Shown in pieces: positions 30,900 to 39,834 of a stretch of 64,000 nt of DNA. This DNA is from Fen-1258 sp947085815. Its GTDB lineage: Bacteria > Bacteroidota > Ignavibacteria > Ignavibacteriales > Melioribacteraceae. The notes under the pieces are model-generated. The model did not search any database. It saw nothing but the letters and a program-made list of their open reading frames with translations, and was not told the origin of the DNA. Both the position numbers and the translations under genes were made by a program. Within the stretch, counting starts at the first letter, position 1; the number at the start of each line of letters is the position of its first letter. Location: NCBI GenBank assembly GCA_947085815.1, contig CAMTXU010000003.1:186001-250000 (forward strand), given 5' to 3'.

Positions 30900-31664
30900 T
30901 TACATAACCATGCCCCCGTCAATATTTATAACTTGACCGGTTAAGTAGTCTGCATCAACGCTGCATAAAAATCCTACAACCCTTGCAACATCCGCAGGTT
31001 TGCCCAATCTTCCCATAGGAATATTTTTAGATAAAGCCTCTTTCTGTGCATCATTTAGTTTATGTGTCATATCCGTCTCTATGAATCCGGGTGCAACTGC
31101 GTTAACGTTAATATTTCTTGAGGCAACTTCCTTTGCTAACGATTTAGTGAAGCCAATAACACCTGCTTTGGAGGCGGAATAGTTTGTTTGGCCTGCATTC
31201 CCTATGACCCCAACTACCGAGGCAATATTTACTATTCTTCCGAATTTCTGAGAAATCATCGGTTTTAGAATTGCTTTGCTGTAATTGAAAACACTCTTTA
31301 GATTAACATTTATTACTTTATCAAAATCTTCCTCGGTCATTCTTAACAGAAGTCCGTCACGGGTAATTCCCGCATTGTTCACAAGTATATCAACTCCACC
31401 CATCTTCTCCATTGCGTAGTCTATAGTAGCTTGTGCGTTCTCAAACGAGGTTGCGTCTGCCTTGAAAGCATATATTTTGATGTCAGGATTATTAATCTCT
31501 TTTTGAATTTCTACAGCACATGCACCCGGATCATCGTTTGGAAAGGCAATGTCGGAAATCAGGATAGAGCCGCAATTTCTGGATGCTAATTCTTTTACGA
31601 TGGCTTTTCCAATTCCGCGCGAACCACCGGTCACTATTGCTCTTTTTATCTTGTCGTTATCCAA
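30900..31664 (-). CDS. fabG: 3-oxoacyl-ACP reductase
   Basis: 254 residues, SDR family. NADPH site TGGSRGIGKAI, NNAG motif (LVNNAGITRDGLLLRM), the catalytic Ser-Tyr-Lys set (SVVGVIGNAGQTNYSASKAG), and the GFIETDMT loop. It reduces beta-ketoacyl-ACP in each elongation cycle. A short insertion after the first strand (about 35-58) is slightly longer than in E. coli FabG. It lies between a cysteine-rich protein gene and acpP in the fab cluster. Confidence 0.95.
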   Translation of the reverse strand: MDNDKIKRAIVTGGSRGIGKAIVKELASRNCGSILISDIAFPNDDPGACAVEIQKEINNPDIKIYAFKADATSFENAQATIDYAMEKMGGVDILVNNAGITRDGLLLRMTEEDFDKVINVNLKSVFNYSKAILKPMISQKFGRIVNIASVVGVIGNAGQTNYSASKAGVIGFTKSLAKEVASRNINVNAVAPGFIETDMTHKLNDAQKEALSKNIPMGRLGKPADVARVVGFLCSVDADYLTGQVINIDGGMVM

Positions 31665-31701
31665 TTTTAATCCTCTGGCTATTTAGTAAAATGATCAAAA
31701 T

Positions 31702-32316
31702 CTAAGCGGCTTCAATACTTGAGTTATCCGTTTGGAGTCCACTTAAAAATTCTTCTTTGTACATTAAAAGTTCTTCAAATCCTTGATCGCCAAGGAGATG
31801 TTTTAGTTCATTCTTAGTACACTCAAAAATAGTAGAAACTTGATTCTGGGTCTTACTGCAATAATGCATCCTATCCAAATGTTCATCATCAAAAGTTAGG
31901 ACACCTTCGAATATAACAAGCGGGAATAATATACAATATAGAGGTTTATATTTCCACTTGTATTCACCTTCGATTATCGCCATTTTTTGAAGCGTGCAAA
32001 AGCCTTGTTTATCAAGAAAAACACATTTTCCGTTATAAACTTCGGTTCCAACTGCCACGCCGGATGGGAAATCATTGTCGGGTTCAGGTGCCTCAAACCA
32101 TACATCAGGATTTTTAATTTGAGAATCATCAAAATGAGATATAATTTTATCTTGAACGGACATAATCAGATCGTGTTCGGATTTGTCAGTATAAACTCCA
32201 TAGTAACAGCATTCACCGGAACAGATGCAAACATCGCAAGATTTAACAAATGGCTGTGTGAAAATAGCCGGATCAATTTGAAGCCCGTTAATGATCTTCT
32301 CAAATTTTTGTTTCAT
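31702..32316 (-). CDS. cysteine-rich DUF3109/YkgJ-like protein
   Basis: 204 residues. A cysteine cluster near the start (CDVCICSGECCYYG) and further cysteines (GKCVFLDKQGFCTLQ, LYCILFPL, HYCSKTQ) fit the YkgJ/DUF3109 group of presumed metal- or Fe-S-binding proteins of unknown function. The gene lies directly between fabD and fabG, its ATG adjoining the fabD stop, so it is expressed with fatty acid synthesis genes. Whether it takes part in that pathway is unknown. Confidence 0.78.
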   Translation of the reverse strand: MKQKFEKIINGLQIDPAIFTQPFVKSCDVCICSGECCYYGVYTDKSEHDLIMSVQDKIISHFDDSQIKNPDVWFEAPEPDNDFPSGVAVGTEVYNGKCVFLDKQGFCTLQKMAIIEGEYKWKYKPLYCILFPLVIFEGVLTFDDEHLDRMHYCSKTQNQVSTIFECTKNELKHLLGDQGFEELLMYKEEFLSGLQTDNSSIEAA

Positions 32317-33231
32317 TTATAAATACCTTTCCACATCTGAGAATTTATCTATACCGAGAACTTTTACATCTGGATTAATTCTTTTTACCAGACCTTGCAA
32401 TATTTTGCCGGGACCAATTTCATAGAACTCATCGGCGCCGTCATTAATCATATTTACAATCGTTTCTTCCCATCTAACCGGTTTATCTAACTGCTGATGA
32501 AGCAGTTCTTTAATTTTATCTTTTTGTTCTACCGGTTTAGCGGTTACATTTGCGTATACAGGAATTTTTGCATCATAAAATGGAGTGACATCTAATTTCA
32601 TTTTCAAACTTTCTTTCGCGCTAGCCATTAGTGGTGAATGGAAAGCGCCGCTGACAACTAATTGCTTCACGAGTTTAGCACCTTTGTCTTTTGCAATTGC
32701 CATTGCAGCCTGTACACCTTCAACAGATCCTGAAATTACAATTTGACCTGGTGAATTAAAATTAGCACATTGTACAATTCCCTTCGATGAAGCTTCGATA
32801 CAAATCTCTTCCAGAACTTCAGAAGACAACCCTACAATTGCTGCCATTGATCCTTTCTGTTCCATTCCCGCTTGTAACATTGCGCTCCCGCGATGTCTGA
32901 CAAGTTTTACCGCTTCGTAAAATTGAATTGACCGGGCGGCTACATGAGCAGAGTATTCACCTAATGAATGTCCGGCAACCATATCCGGTGCCATTGTCCG
33001 CATTAAACTTCCCAGAACGACGCTATGTAAAAAAATTGCCGGTTGTGTTACATCGGTCTGTTTGAGAGCATCTTCTGGACCGTTAAACATGATATGTGAT
33101 AGTGCAACTCCCGTTGCTTCTTCAGCAGTCTTAATCATTTCTTTGGCTTCTGCAGAATTCTCATATAACTCTTTTGCCATTCCAACATATTGAGAACCCT
33201 GTCCGGGAAATATAAAAGCTCTTTTTCCCAT
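32317..33231 (-). CDS. fabD: malonyl-CoA:ACP transacylase
   Basis: 304 residues. It transfers malonyl from CoA to ACP. GQGSQYVGMAKEL at the start, the nucleophile serine in GHSLGEYSAH, the catalytic His in VSGAFHSPLM and the substrate-binding Gln in DVTQPAIFLHS are visible. The start overlaps the fabH stop by one base. The neighbours are fabH upstream and the cysteine-rich gene downstream. Confidence 0.96.
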   Translation of the reverse strand: MGKRAFIFPGQGSQYVGMAKELYENSAEAKEMIKTAEEATGVALSHIMFNGPEDALKQTDVTQPAIFLHSVVLGSLMRTMAPDMVAGHSLGEYSAHVAARSIQFYEAVKLVRHRGSAMLQAGMEQKGSMAAIVGLSSEVLEEICIEASSKGIVQCANFNSPGQIVISGSVEGVQAAMAIAKDKGAKLVKQLVVSGAFHSPLMASAKESLKMKLDVTPFYDAKIPVYANVTAKPVEQKDKIKELLHQQLDKPVRWEETIVNMINDGADEFYEIGPGKILQGLVKRINPDVKVLGIDKFSDVERYL

Positions 33232-34241
33232 TAATCAATTGCCCATGTCAAATAGATAGAACCCCAAGTATATCCCGCGCCAAAAGCGGCGAGAATTAAA
33301 TTGTCTCCTTTTTTTACTTTGCCGTCACGGTAATATTCCGTTAAACAGAGTGGAATTGTAGCGGCAGTAGTATTGCCGTATTTATCAATATTGATCATTA
33401 CCTTATCTTTAGAAACTCCCATTCGCTTGGCGGTTGCATCTATTATTCTCAAATTTGCTTGATGAGGCACCAGATAAGAAATATCCTCGGCTTTCAAACC
33501 ATTACGCTCCATTATATCAAAAGAAATATCTGCCATTCCTTTAACAGCAACTTTGAATACCGCTTTTCCATCCTGATAAATGTAATGTAATTTTTGATCT
33601 ACAGTTTCGTGAGATGAAGGTAGAGCACTTCCGCCCGCTTTCATGTACAAAGCGTTTTTACCCGCACCATCAATATTTAACATAGAATCTTTAATTCCGT
33701 AATTGGTATTAACAGAAGGCTCTAATAATACTGCTGATGCAGCGTCACCAAAAAGAATGCACGTATTGCGGTCGGTGTAATCAGTAATGGCACTCATTTT
33801 ATCAGAGCCAACAACAATAACTTTTTTATATGAACCGCTCTCAATCAAACTTGCACCTGTTTGAAGTGCAAATAAGAATCCGGAACAAGCGGCTGAAAGA
33901 TCAAATCCCCATGCCTTGCTAGCGCCAATTTTCTCTTGAACCAAACAAGCCGTCGCAGGAAATAACATGTCCGGTGTTACCGTTGCAACTATTATTACGT
34001 CAATCTCTTCGGGTTTAACGTTTGTTGTTTTGAAAAGATCTTCGCAAGCCCGTGCAGCCATATCACTTGTTGCGCCGTTTTCCATCAATCTTCTTTCGCG
34101 AATACCCGTACGGGTTACAATCCATTCGTCATTTGTTTCAACAATGCTCTCAAAATATTTATTGTCCATAATTTTTTCAGGGACGTACATTCCGACAGCA
34201 GTTATTGCAGCAGTTAGATTTTTTTTATTTTGTACCTGCAT
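33231..34241 (-). CDS. fabH: 3-oxoacyl-ACP synthase III
   Basis: 336 residues. It starts fatty acid synthesis by condensing acetyl-CoA (or a branched starter) with malonyl-ACP. The catalytic triad is visible: Cys in DLSAACSGFLFALQ, His in LVPHQANLRI and Asn in KYGNTTAATIP. WIVTRTGIRERR is the usual CoA-binding region. The start overlaps the plsX end by 17 bp. It is part of the plsX-fabH-fabD run. Confidence 0.96.
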   Translation of the reverse strand: MQVQNKKNLTAAITAVGMYVPEKIMDNKYFESIVETNDEWIVTRTGIRERRLMENGATSDMAARACEDLFKTTNVKPEEIDVIIVATVTPDMLFPATACLVQEKIGASKAWGFDLSAACSGFLFALQTGASLIESGSYKKVIVVGSDKMSAITDYTDRNTCILFGDAASAVLLEPSVNTNYGIKDSMLNIDGAGKNALYMKAGGSALPSSHETVDQKLHYIYQDGKAVFKVAVKGMADISFDIMERNGLKAEDISYLVPHQANLRIIDATAKRMGVSKDKVMINIDKYGNTTAATIPLCLTEYYRDGKVKKGDNLILAAFGAGYTWGSIYLTWAID

Positions 34242-35253
34242 AAGTTCTTAGTGCTTCCTCAAATTTTAGGAGTAAATTTTTATTGTGCATTTCTTTTGCA
34301 CGAAATACCATGTTCTTAATTGCCAAAGGAGAACTGGAACCGTGACCGATAATGGTAATTCCATTCACACCTAGGAGCGGCACTCCTCCGTATAATTCCG
34401 GATTAAGCGGGCTGAGCGCCTTTTTAAGTGTGTTCTTGAATAAACCAATCTTAATTTTTTCAAAAATGTTTTTTTCCGAATGTTGTTTTAAAAGAAATTT
34501 CATAAAGCCGGGCACACTTTCTCCAAATTTCAGAAGTATGTTTCCAACAAAACCATCGCAAAGAACTATGTTGCACGAACCACTAAGTATATCTCTTCCC
34601 TCGACACTTCCAATAAAATTCAGTTTACTTTCTCTTAGCAATGCGGCTGTTTCTTTTACCTGCTTATTACCCTTTTCAGCTTCTTCGCCTACATTGAGCA
34701 ACCCAATTGTTGGATTGGGAATATTATAAAGCTCTTTTACAAAAATTTCTGCTAAAACTGCATAACCTAATAGATGTTGTGGTTTGACATCAACAAACGC
34801 CCCGACATCGAAGACAAAAGTAGAATTGTTTGTGCTTGGTATAAAACTGCCGATAGTTGGTCTTTCGACATTTTGTAGTCTGCCCATGATTAGTGTTGAG
34901 ATGGCGGCTACTGCACCCGTATTGCCGGCACTTACAAATGCGTCAGCTTTTTTGTCTCGCACTAATTGAGCGCCGATTACAATAGAAGAATCTTTTTTGG
35001 ATTTAATTGCTTCCATCGGTTTATCGTGCATCTCAATAGTTTGAGTAGCATGATGAATGAGTGAATCATCAAGAACGATGTTTTCATTTTTTGCAGCTTC
35101 AAGAATTTTTTCCTTGTTTCCAACCAGAATCAACTCGAAAGAGTTATCCTCTTTCAAAGCGGATAAAGCACCAAGAAGTTCATGCTTAGGGGCATAGTCG
35201 CCCCCCATAGCATCAACTGCAATTCTACATTTTTTCAATTTTTTTTCAGTCAT
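34225..35253 (-). CDS. plsX: phosphate acyltransferase PlsX
   Basis: 342 residues. It makes acyl-phosphate from acyl-ACP for PlsY, linking fatty acid to phospholipid synthesis. Family marks: IAVDAMGGDYAP near the start, VSAGNTGAVAA, LLNVGEEAEKGN and GFVGNILLKFGES. It lies 15 bp after rpmF, and this linkage is conserved in many bacteria. Its 3' end overlaps fabH. Confidence 0.96.
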   Translation of the reverse strand: MTEKKLKKCRIAVDAMGGDYAPKHELLGALSALKEDNSFELILVGNKEKILEAAKNENIVLDDSLIHHATQTIEMHDKPMEAIKSKKDSSIVIGAQLVRDKKADAFVSAGNTGAVAAISTLIMGRLQNVERPTIGSFIPSTNNSTFVFDVGAFVDVKPQHLLGYAVLAEIFVKELYNIPNPTIGLLNVGEEAEKGNKQVKETAALLRESKLNFIGSVEGRDILSGSCNIVLCDGFVGNILLKFGESVPGFMKFLLKQHSEKNIFEKIKIGLFKNTLKKALSPLNPELYGGVPLLGVNGITIIGHGSSSPLAIKNMVFRAKEMHNKNLLLKFEEALRTYAGTK

Positions 35254-35268
35254 CTAAAAGATAAAATG

Positions 35269-35448
35269 TTACGACTCTGGAACAAACATTGATCTGCCGG
35301 CATAATAACCGCAGTTTGGACAAGCTCTATGGTTCAATTTAATTTCACCACAGTTAGAGCAGCGGCTCAAGGAAGGAACAGTTGCTTTATAGTGAGTTCT
35401 ACGCTTATCTCTTCTAGTCTTAGACATCTTTCGTTTCGGATTTGGCAT
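35269..35448 (-). CDS. rpmF: 50S ribosomal protein L32
   Basis: 59 residues, beginning MPNPKRKMSKTRRDKRRTHY. The zinc ribbon is complete: CSNCG and CPNCG. The sequence then ends GRSMFVPES. It sits between the DUF177 gene and plsX, the standard order of this operon. Confidence 0.96.
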   Translation of the reverse strand: MPNPKRKMSKTRRDKRRTHYKATVPSLSRCSNCGEIKLNHRACPNCGYYAGRSMFVPES

Positions 35449-35464
35449 CGTACAACCTGTTTAT

Positions 35465-35968
35465 TTAGTTATTAAATTTACCTTTAAGTTTTTTTAGTGG
35501 TTCCCAAACATCATTTATTATTTCAGTTTTACAATTACACTTTGCTGTATTTAGATTTATACCGCAATGTGAACATAATCCTTTACAATCTTCCATACAC
35601 AATTTTTTTAGCGGAATCGATAGTTCGGCGTATTCATAAACATCGTCCTTAATATTTATCTTTTCTTGATCCGGTAATATGTACTTTACGTCATATTCGT
35701 CGGATTCCACTTTATTCTTCGTGAAAAGATAGCTAATCTTGAAATGATTTGTCAGATTAGTTTCAAATTCCGAAGCGCATCGGTCGCAGTTTAATTTTGA
35801 ATGAACATTCAACTGACAATCGAGCACAATTTGATGAGGCGACTTATCCATTCTGCAGTCAACCTCAACATTCCCAAAGAACAATTCTTCTAAGCCGAGA
35901 TTTTTGACGGGTTCACTAAGTTGAAAATTATGGATACCGTCAGAAAAATTTGTATATTTTATAATCAT
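35465..35968 (-). CDS. DUF177/YceD family protein
   Basis: 167 residues from the ATG at 35966-35968. The frame is open to 36010, but the extra residues (MAIYILTQFFHV) are not typical of the family. The end has the DUF177 pattern LKKLCMEDCKGLCSHCGINL, and in the middle is LNCDRCASEFETNL. The family is linked to 23S rRNA accumulation in bacteria and plants. It is immediately upstream of rpmF, as in most genomes. The start is only moderately certain, since neither candidate has a strong ribosome binding site. Confidence 0.88.
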   Translation of the reverse strand: MIIKYTNFSDGIHNFQLSEPVKNLGLEELFFGNVEVDCRMDKSPHQIVLDCQLNVHSKLNCDRCASEFETNLTNHFKISYLFTKNKVESDEYDVKYILPDQEKINIKDDVYEYAELSIPLKKLCMEDCKGLCSHCGINLNTAKCNCKTEIINDVWEPLKKLKGKFNN

Positions 35969-36065
35969 TTGAAGAACATGAAAAAATTGGGTCAAAATAT
36001 ATATAGCCATTCTTTTATAATCAAGGAGACTTAAAATTTGATTTTTAACCTAAAAGAGTGAACTT

Positions 36066-37010
36066 ATGCCGCTACTCGCGTCACTTTTTGCCGCTGTTAT
36101 TCCTATGGCTTCGTACTTGCTTCTTCTATGGTGGATGGATAAATATGATAGGGAACCGACGTTATTTGTATTGTTCCATTTTCTTTGGGGTGCTGTTGGA
36201 GCTGTCATTTTAGGAATTGGCGGAAGTCTCTTTCTGAATGCGTTGGTAGAAACTCACTCAGGGGCAGCCTCCGGCTCATCATTAATACAAACCATCATTT
36301 TTGCACCTTTGAGTGAAGAGCTGGCAAAGGGGGCTTTTCTTCTCTACACGATCAATTCAAAAAAAATCGATAATATTACGGATGGATTGGTATATGGCGG
36401 CGCAATTGGACTTGGCTTCGGAATGACCGAAAATTTTATCTACTTTTTAACTTATGGAACTTCACTCTTATCTTGGTTACAAATTGTCTTTGTTCGTTCT
36501 TTATTTTCCGCAGTAATGCATTGCATATCAACCGCCACTTTTGGTGCGCTGATTGCAACGGCAAAGTTTTCTTCCTCACCAATTAGGAACGTTCTTCCCT
36601 TTTTGGGATTGGCAATAGCGATATTAATCCATTTCTCATGGAATATATTAGTCAGTTTTGAAAACACATTTTTTTATGGGTTTTTGTTTATGTTTCTTCT
36701 GGTGCTATTTTTCTTTTATATTTTTAAGCTTTCCTTAAAGAATGAAAAAAATATAATCGAGTTGGAGCTGCGTGAAGAAAGCATGATGAATTTAATTCCG
36801 GAAACACATATAAAAATACTTAGCAGTCACTTAAGATTTAGAAGCGGCTGGGTGAACGAAGATATTAGAATTATCTATTCACGTTGTGCAATACGTTTGG
36901 CGTTCAGCAAGAATCAATATAAAAAAGTAAAAGATTCTTCAAAAAATCATTATGCGGCAGAAATTGAAAAAAACCGCGAGACGGTTCGCTCTCTCTTATC
37001 AACTAATTAG
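36066..37010 (+). CDS. PrsW-family intramembrane metalloprotease
   Basis: 314 residues with about seven hydrophobic segments in the first 225, then a cytoplasmic tail. The PrsW/CPBP-like motifs are present: the Glu-Glu pair in PLSEELAKG, FGMTENFIYF and the late His in IAILIHFSWNILV. WWMDKYDREP follows the first helix, as in PrsW. In Bacillus PrsW cleaves an anti-sigma factor, while here no such partner is visible. The gene begins a plus-strand run and is divergent from the DUF177-rpmF operon. The tail (about 230-314) is charged and has no recognised domain. Confidence 0.85.
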   Translation: MPLLASLFAAVIPMASYLLLLWWMDKYDREPTLFVLFHFLWGAVGAVILGIGGSLFLNALVETHSGAASGSSLIQTIIFAPLSEELAKGAFLLYTINSKKIDNITDGLVYGGAIGLGFGMTENFIYFLTYGTSLLSWLQIVFVRSLFSAVMHCISTATFGALIATAKFSSSPIRNVLPFLGLAIAILIHFSWNILVSFENTFFYGFLFMFLLVLFFFYIFKLSLKNEKNIIELELREESMMNLIPETHIKILSSHLRFRSGWVNEDIRIIYSRCAIRLAFSKNQYKKVKDSSKNHYAAEIEKNRETVRSLLSTN

Positions 37011-37019
37011 CGGGGAAAA

Positions 37020-37595
37020 ATGAAATCTGTTGGAATCCTTGGTGGATCGTTTGATCCAATTCACATGGGACATTTAATTACTTCTTACGAAGTTTTGAAA
37101 AAAAGAAATCTTGAGAAAATTATTTTTGTGCCATGTAATATTTCTCCGCATAAGACCGATCAAAGAATCACAGAAAATGTCCATCGGCTGAACATGATAA
37201 ATCTGGCTGTAGAGGATTTTCCCTCTTTCAAAGTATATGATTTTGAAATTAGCAAGGGGGGTGTTTCATACACTTATGATACACTTGTGGAGTTAAAAAA
37301 AAAATATGATAATTTGGAGCTAATTATTGGGTTTGATAATCTTTTAGTATTCGACAAATGGCATCGTCCCGATGAAATTTTTAAATTGGCAACTGTAGTC
37401 GTCATGAAACGAACAGTAGATTTCTTCCCCGCCAAGCGAAATAAATATTTTGATTCAGCAATCATGGTTGATTCAACATTAGTGGATATTTCTTCAACCG
37501 AAATTAGAGAACGTGTTAAAAATAAATTACCAATTGAGTATCTTGTTCCGGCTAAAGTAAAAGATTATATATTTCAAAACGGATTATACCTTTAA
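37020..37595 (+). CDS. nadD: nicotinate-nucleotide adenylyltransferase
   Basis: 191 residues. It adenylates nicotinate mononucleotide in NAD synthesis. The nucleotidyltransferase motifs are GGSFDPIHMGHLI at the start and ISSTEIRERV near the end. PCNISPHKTDQ is the expected middle block. It begins 9 bp after prsW, and its stop overlaps the meaB start by one base (TAATG). Confidence 0.94.
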   Translation: MKSVGILGGSFDPIHMGHLITSYEVLKKRNLEKIIFVPCNISPHKTDQRITENVHRLNMINLAVEDFPSFKVYDFEISKGGVSYTYDTLVELKKKYDNLELIIGFDNLLVFDKWHRPDEIFKLATVVVMKRTVDFFPAKRNKYFDSAIMVDSTLVDISSTEIRERVKNKLPIEYLVPAKVKDYIFQNGLYL

Positions 37596-38563
37596 TGGAT
37601 ATAAATTATTTAAACAGTTTAGCAGAAAGAATAATTAGAAACGATAAACGAGCTGTTTCGCGTGCCATTAGTATTATAGAAACCGGAAACTCGAACTCAA
37701 CCGAGATACTAAAAGAATTGCACAAGAAAATTGGCTCTGCCTATAGAATCGGAATTACCGGTCCTCCCGGCGCGGGAAAATCTACCCTCACAAATCAACT
37801 AACAAAATTTTACAGGCAGCTGAACAAGAAAATTGGAATTATTGCAGTTGACCCGACCAGCCCCTTTACCGGCGGAGCTCTTTTGGGAGACAGAGTCCGC
37901 ATGAGTGAAGTCGGGTGCGATTCCGGTGTATTTATAAGAAGCATGGCAACTCGCGGAAGTCTGGGAGGGCTCAGCAAAAAAACAATTGATGCCGCGGATG
38001 TTCTCGATGCCGCAGGATATGATATAATTATCTTTGAAACCGTAGGTGTTGGTCAATCAGAACTTGATGTTGCCAAAGCGGCTGATACAACAATCGTTGT
38101 ACTTGTTCCAGAATCCGGTGATTCTATTCAAGCTATGAAAGCCGGACTTATGGAGATTGCCGATTTCTTTGTTATGAATAAGAGCGATCGACCCGGCGCA
38201 GATAGCGCTATTATGGCTCTCAAAACTATTTTGATGTTGAGAGATCATACAGAAAAAAGTTGGCTGCCAAACATTATCAAATCTATCGCCTCGGAAAATA
38301 ACGGGATAAATGAGATAGCCGATGAAATTGTTAGGCACCAAAAATTCCTCGAGGATAATGGATTACTCAAGGCAAAGCGGGAAGCAAATTATAAAATCCG
38401 AATCAAAGAAATTGTAGAACATTTATTGAAGAATGAATTATGGAAAGATGATCGGGCAGTAAGTCTTGAAACATCCCTTTCTAAAGTTGTAGAGGGTGAG
38501 ACTTCACCGTATCAAATTGCCGAAGCGCTTTTTAATGATTTCAAATCAACAATTAAAATGTAG
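37595..38563 (+). CDS. meaB: MeaB/ArgK-type GTPase, methylmalonyl-CoA mutase chaperone
   Basis: 322 residues. G motifs: P-loop GITGPPGAGKSTL, VDPTSPFTGGALLGDRVRM, and VMNKSDRPGADSA as the NKxD motif. MATRGSLGGLS is the family's switch block. MeaB loads and protects the cobalamin cofactor of methylmalonyl-CoA mutase. The following acyl-CoA dehydrogenase and carboxylase beta genes suggest an acyl-CoA or branched-chain amino acid degradation unit. The mutase itself is not in the window. Confidence 0.93.
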   Translation: MDINYLNSLAERIIRNDKRAVSRAISIIETGNSNSTEILKELHKKIGSAYRIGITGPPGAGKSTLTNQLTKFYRQLNKKIGIIAVDPTSPFTGGALLGDRVRMSEVGCDSGVFIRSMATRGSLGGLSKKTIDAADVLDAAGYDIIIFETVGVGQSELDVAKAADTTIVVLVPESGDSIQAMKAGLMEIADFFVMNKSDRPGADSAIMALKTILMLRDHTEKSWLPNIIKSIASENNGINEIADEIVRHQKFLEDNGLLKAKREANYKIRIKEIVEHLLKNELWKDDRAVSLETSLSKVVEGETSPYQIAEALFNDFKSTIKM

Positions 38564-38569
38564 GTTGTT

Positions 38570-39739
38570 ATGATTGAATCAAAAGTAGAAAATAATTTTC
38601 TTATCGAATTTGATGAGAACCAATTGGCAATTAAAACCACAATCAGAGAGTTTGCAGAAAAGCAGATCAGACCGCGCGTTATGGAATTTGACGAATCACA
38701 GAAATTCCCTATGGAGCTGATGAAGCAGCTTGGTGAACTTGGCTTTCTTGGAATTCTTGTTCCGGAAATATTTGGCGGTTCTGAACTCGGATACGTTGAG
38801 TATGCGCTTATTGTAGAAGAACTAGCACGGATTGATCCATCCATTGCCCTTTCTGTTGCGGCACATAATGGTCTCTGCACAAATCATATAAACGTTTTCG
38901 CAAACGATGAACTGAAGAGTAAATATTTGCCTGACCTTGCCAGCGGAAGAAAAATTGGGGCTTGGGGTTTGACAGAGCCGGGTTCAGGAAGCGATGCCGC
39001 GGCGATGCAAACAACCGCAATTAAAGATGGAGACTTCTACATACTCAACGGAACCAAAGCATTCATTACACACGGAGGAGTTGGTGAAACATCGGTTGTT
39101 CTTGCGGTAACTGATAAATCAAAAAACAAAAAAGGAATATCCGCATTCATCGTAGAAAAGGGAACACCCGGATTTTCCACCGGGAAGAAAGAGAACAAAC
39201 TTGGAATGCGTTCAAGCGAAACAACGCAATTGATTTTTGAGAATTGCAGTGTGCCCGCCATAAATTTAATTGGCAGTGAAGGAGAAGGATTCACTCAAGC
39301 TATGAAAATTCTTGAAGGGGGAAGAATTTCTATTGCGGCGTTAAGTGTTGGACTGGCGCAAGGTTGTCTTGAAGCCGCACTTTCCTATTCTAAAGAAAGG
39401 AAGCAGTTTGGTAAATCAATTTCGGAGTTTCAGGCAATTCAATTTAAGTTTGCGGATTTAGCCACAGATATAGAAGCCGCACGCTTGATGACATTTAAAG
39501 CTGCGAGAATGAAGGATCAAAAGAAAAATATTCTGGATATCGCAGCCAAAGCAAAATTATTTGCAAGCGAAGTTGCTACTCGCGCCGCCGGTGAGGCTGT
39601 GCAGATTCTAGGTGGTTATGGATTTACAAAAGATTATCCCGTTGAGAAATTTTACCGGGATGTTAAATTGCTAACTATTGGTGAAGGAACTTCCGAAGTA
39701 CAAAGAATTGTAATTGCTCGAACACTTTTAAAAGATTAG
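38570..39739 (+). CDS. acyl-CoA dehydrogenase
   Basis: 389 residues, the usual size. Family marks: WGLTEPGSGSDAAAMQT (FAD and substrate binding), RKQFGKSISEFQAIQFKFAD and QILGGYGFTKDYPVEKFYRD. The catalytic Glu position (about 371) is in LLTIGEGTSEVQ, the short-chain position. It oxidises acyl-CoA to the 2-enoyl form and passes electrons to ETF. Together with the adjacent methylcrotonyl-type carboxylase beta chain it may be isovaleryl-CoA dehydrogenase, but this cannot be fixed by sight. Confidence 0.93.
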   Translation: MIESKVENNFLIEFDENQLAIKTTIREFAEKQIRPRVMEFDESQKFPMELMKQLGELGFLGILVPEIFGGSELGYVEYALIVEELARIDPSIALSVAAHNGLCTNHINVFANDELKSKYLPDLASGRKIGAWGLTEPGSGSDAAAMQTTAIKDGDFYILNGTKAFITHGGVGETSVVLAVTDKSKNKKGISAFIVEKGTPGFSTGKKENKLGMRSSETTQLIFENCSVPAINLIGSEGEGFTQAMKILEGGRISIAALSVGLAQGCLEAALSYSKERKQFGKSISEFQAIQFKFADLATDIEAARLMTFKAARMKDQKKNILDIAAKAKLFASEVATRAAGEAVQILGGYGFTKDYPVEKFYRDVKLLTIGEGTSEVQRIVIARTLLKD

Positions 39740-39740
39740 A

Positions 39741-39825
39741 AAAATAGATGTAACGCTGATCATTATGATTATTTATGATCTATCATGATCAATCATAAAC
39801 ATCATAAAAAATCTGCGTGCTATTA
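39741..39825. repeat. dispersed palindromic repeat, copy 1
   Basis: An A+T-rich imperfect palindrome with AACGCTGAT near one end and ATCTGCGTGC near the other, and many TATGATTATT/AATCATAA units between. A related copy is at 63527-63620. It fills the gap between the acyl-CoA dehydrogenase and carboxylase genes and stops just before the ribosome binding site of the latter. Confidence 0.6.
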
Positions 39826-39834
39826 GGAACTCAA

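Noticed and set aside
39817..39834. GTG start of the carboxylase beta gene
   Set aside because: It lies inside the palindromic repeat and has no ribosome binding site. The ATG at 39835 has AGGAAC in front.
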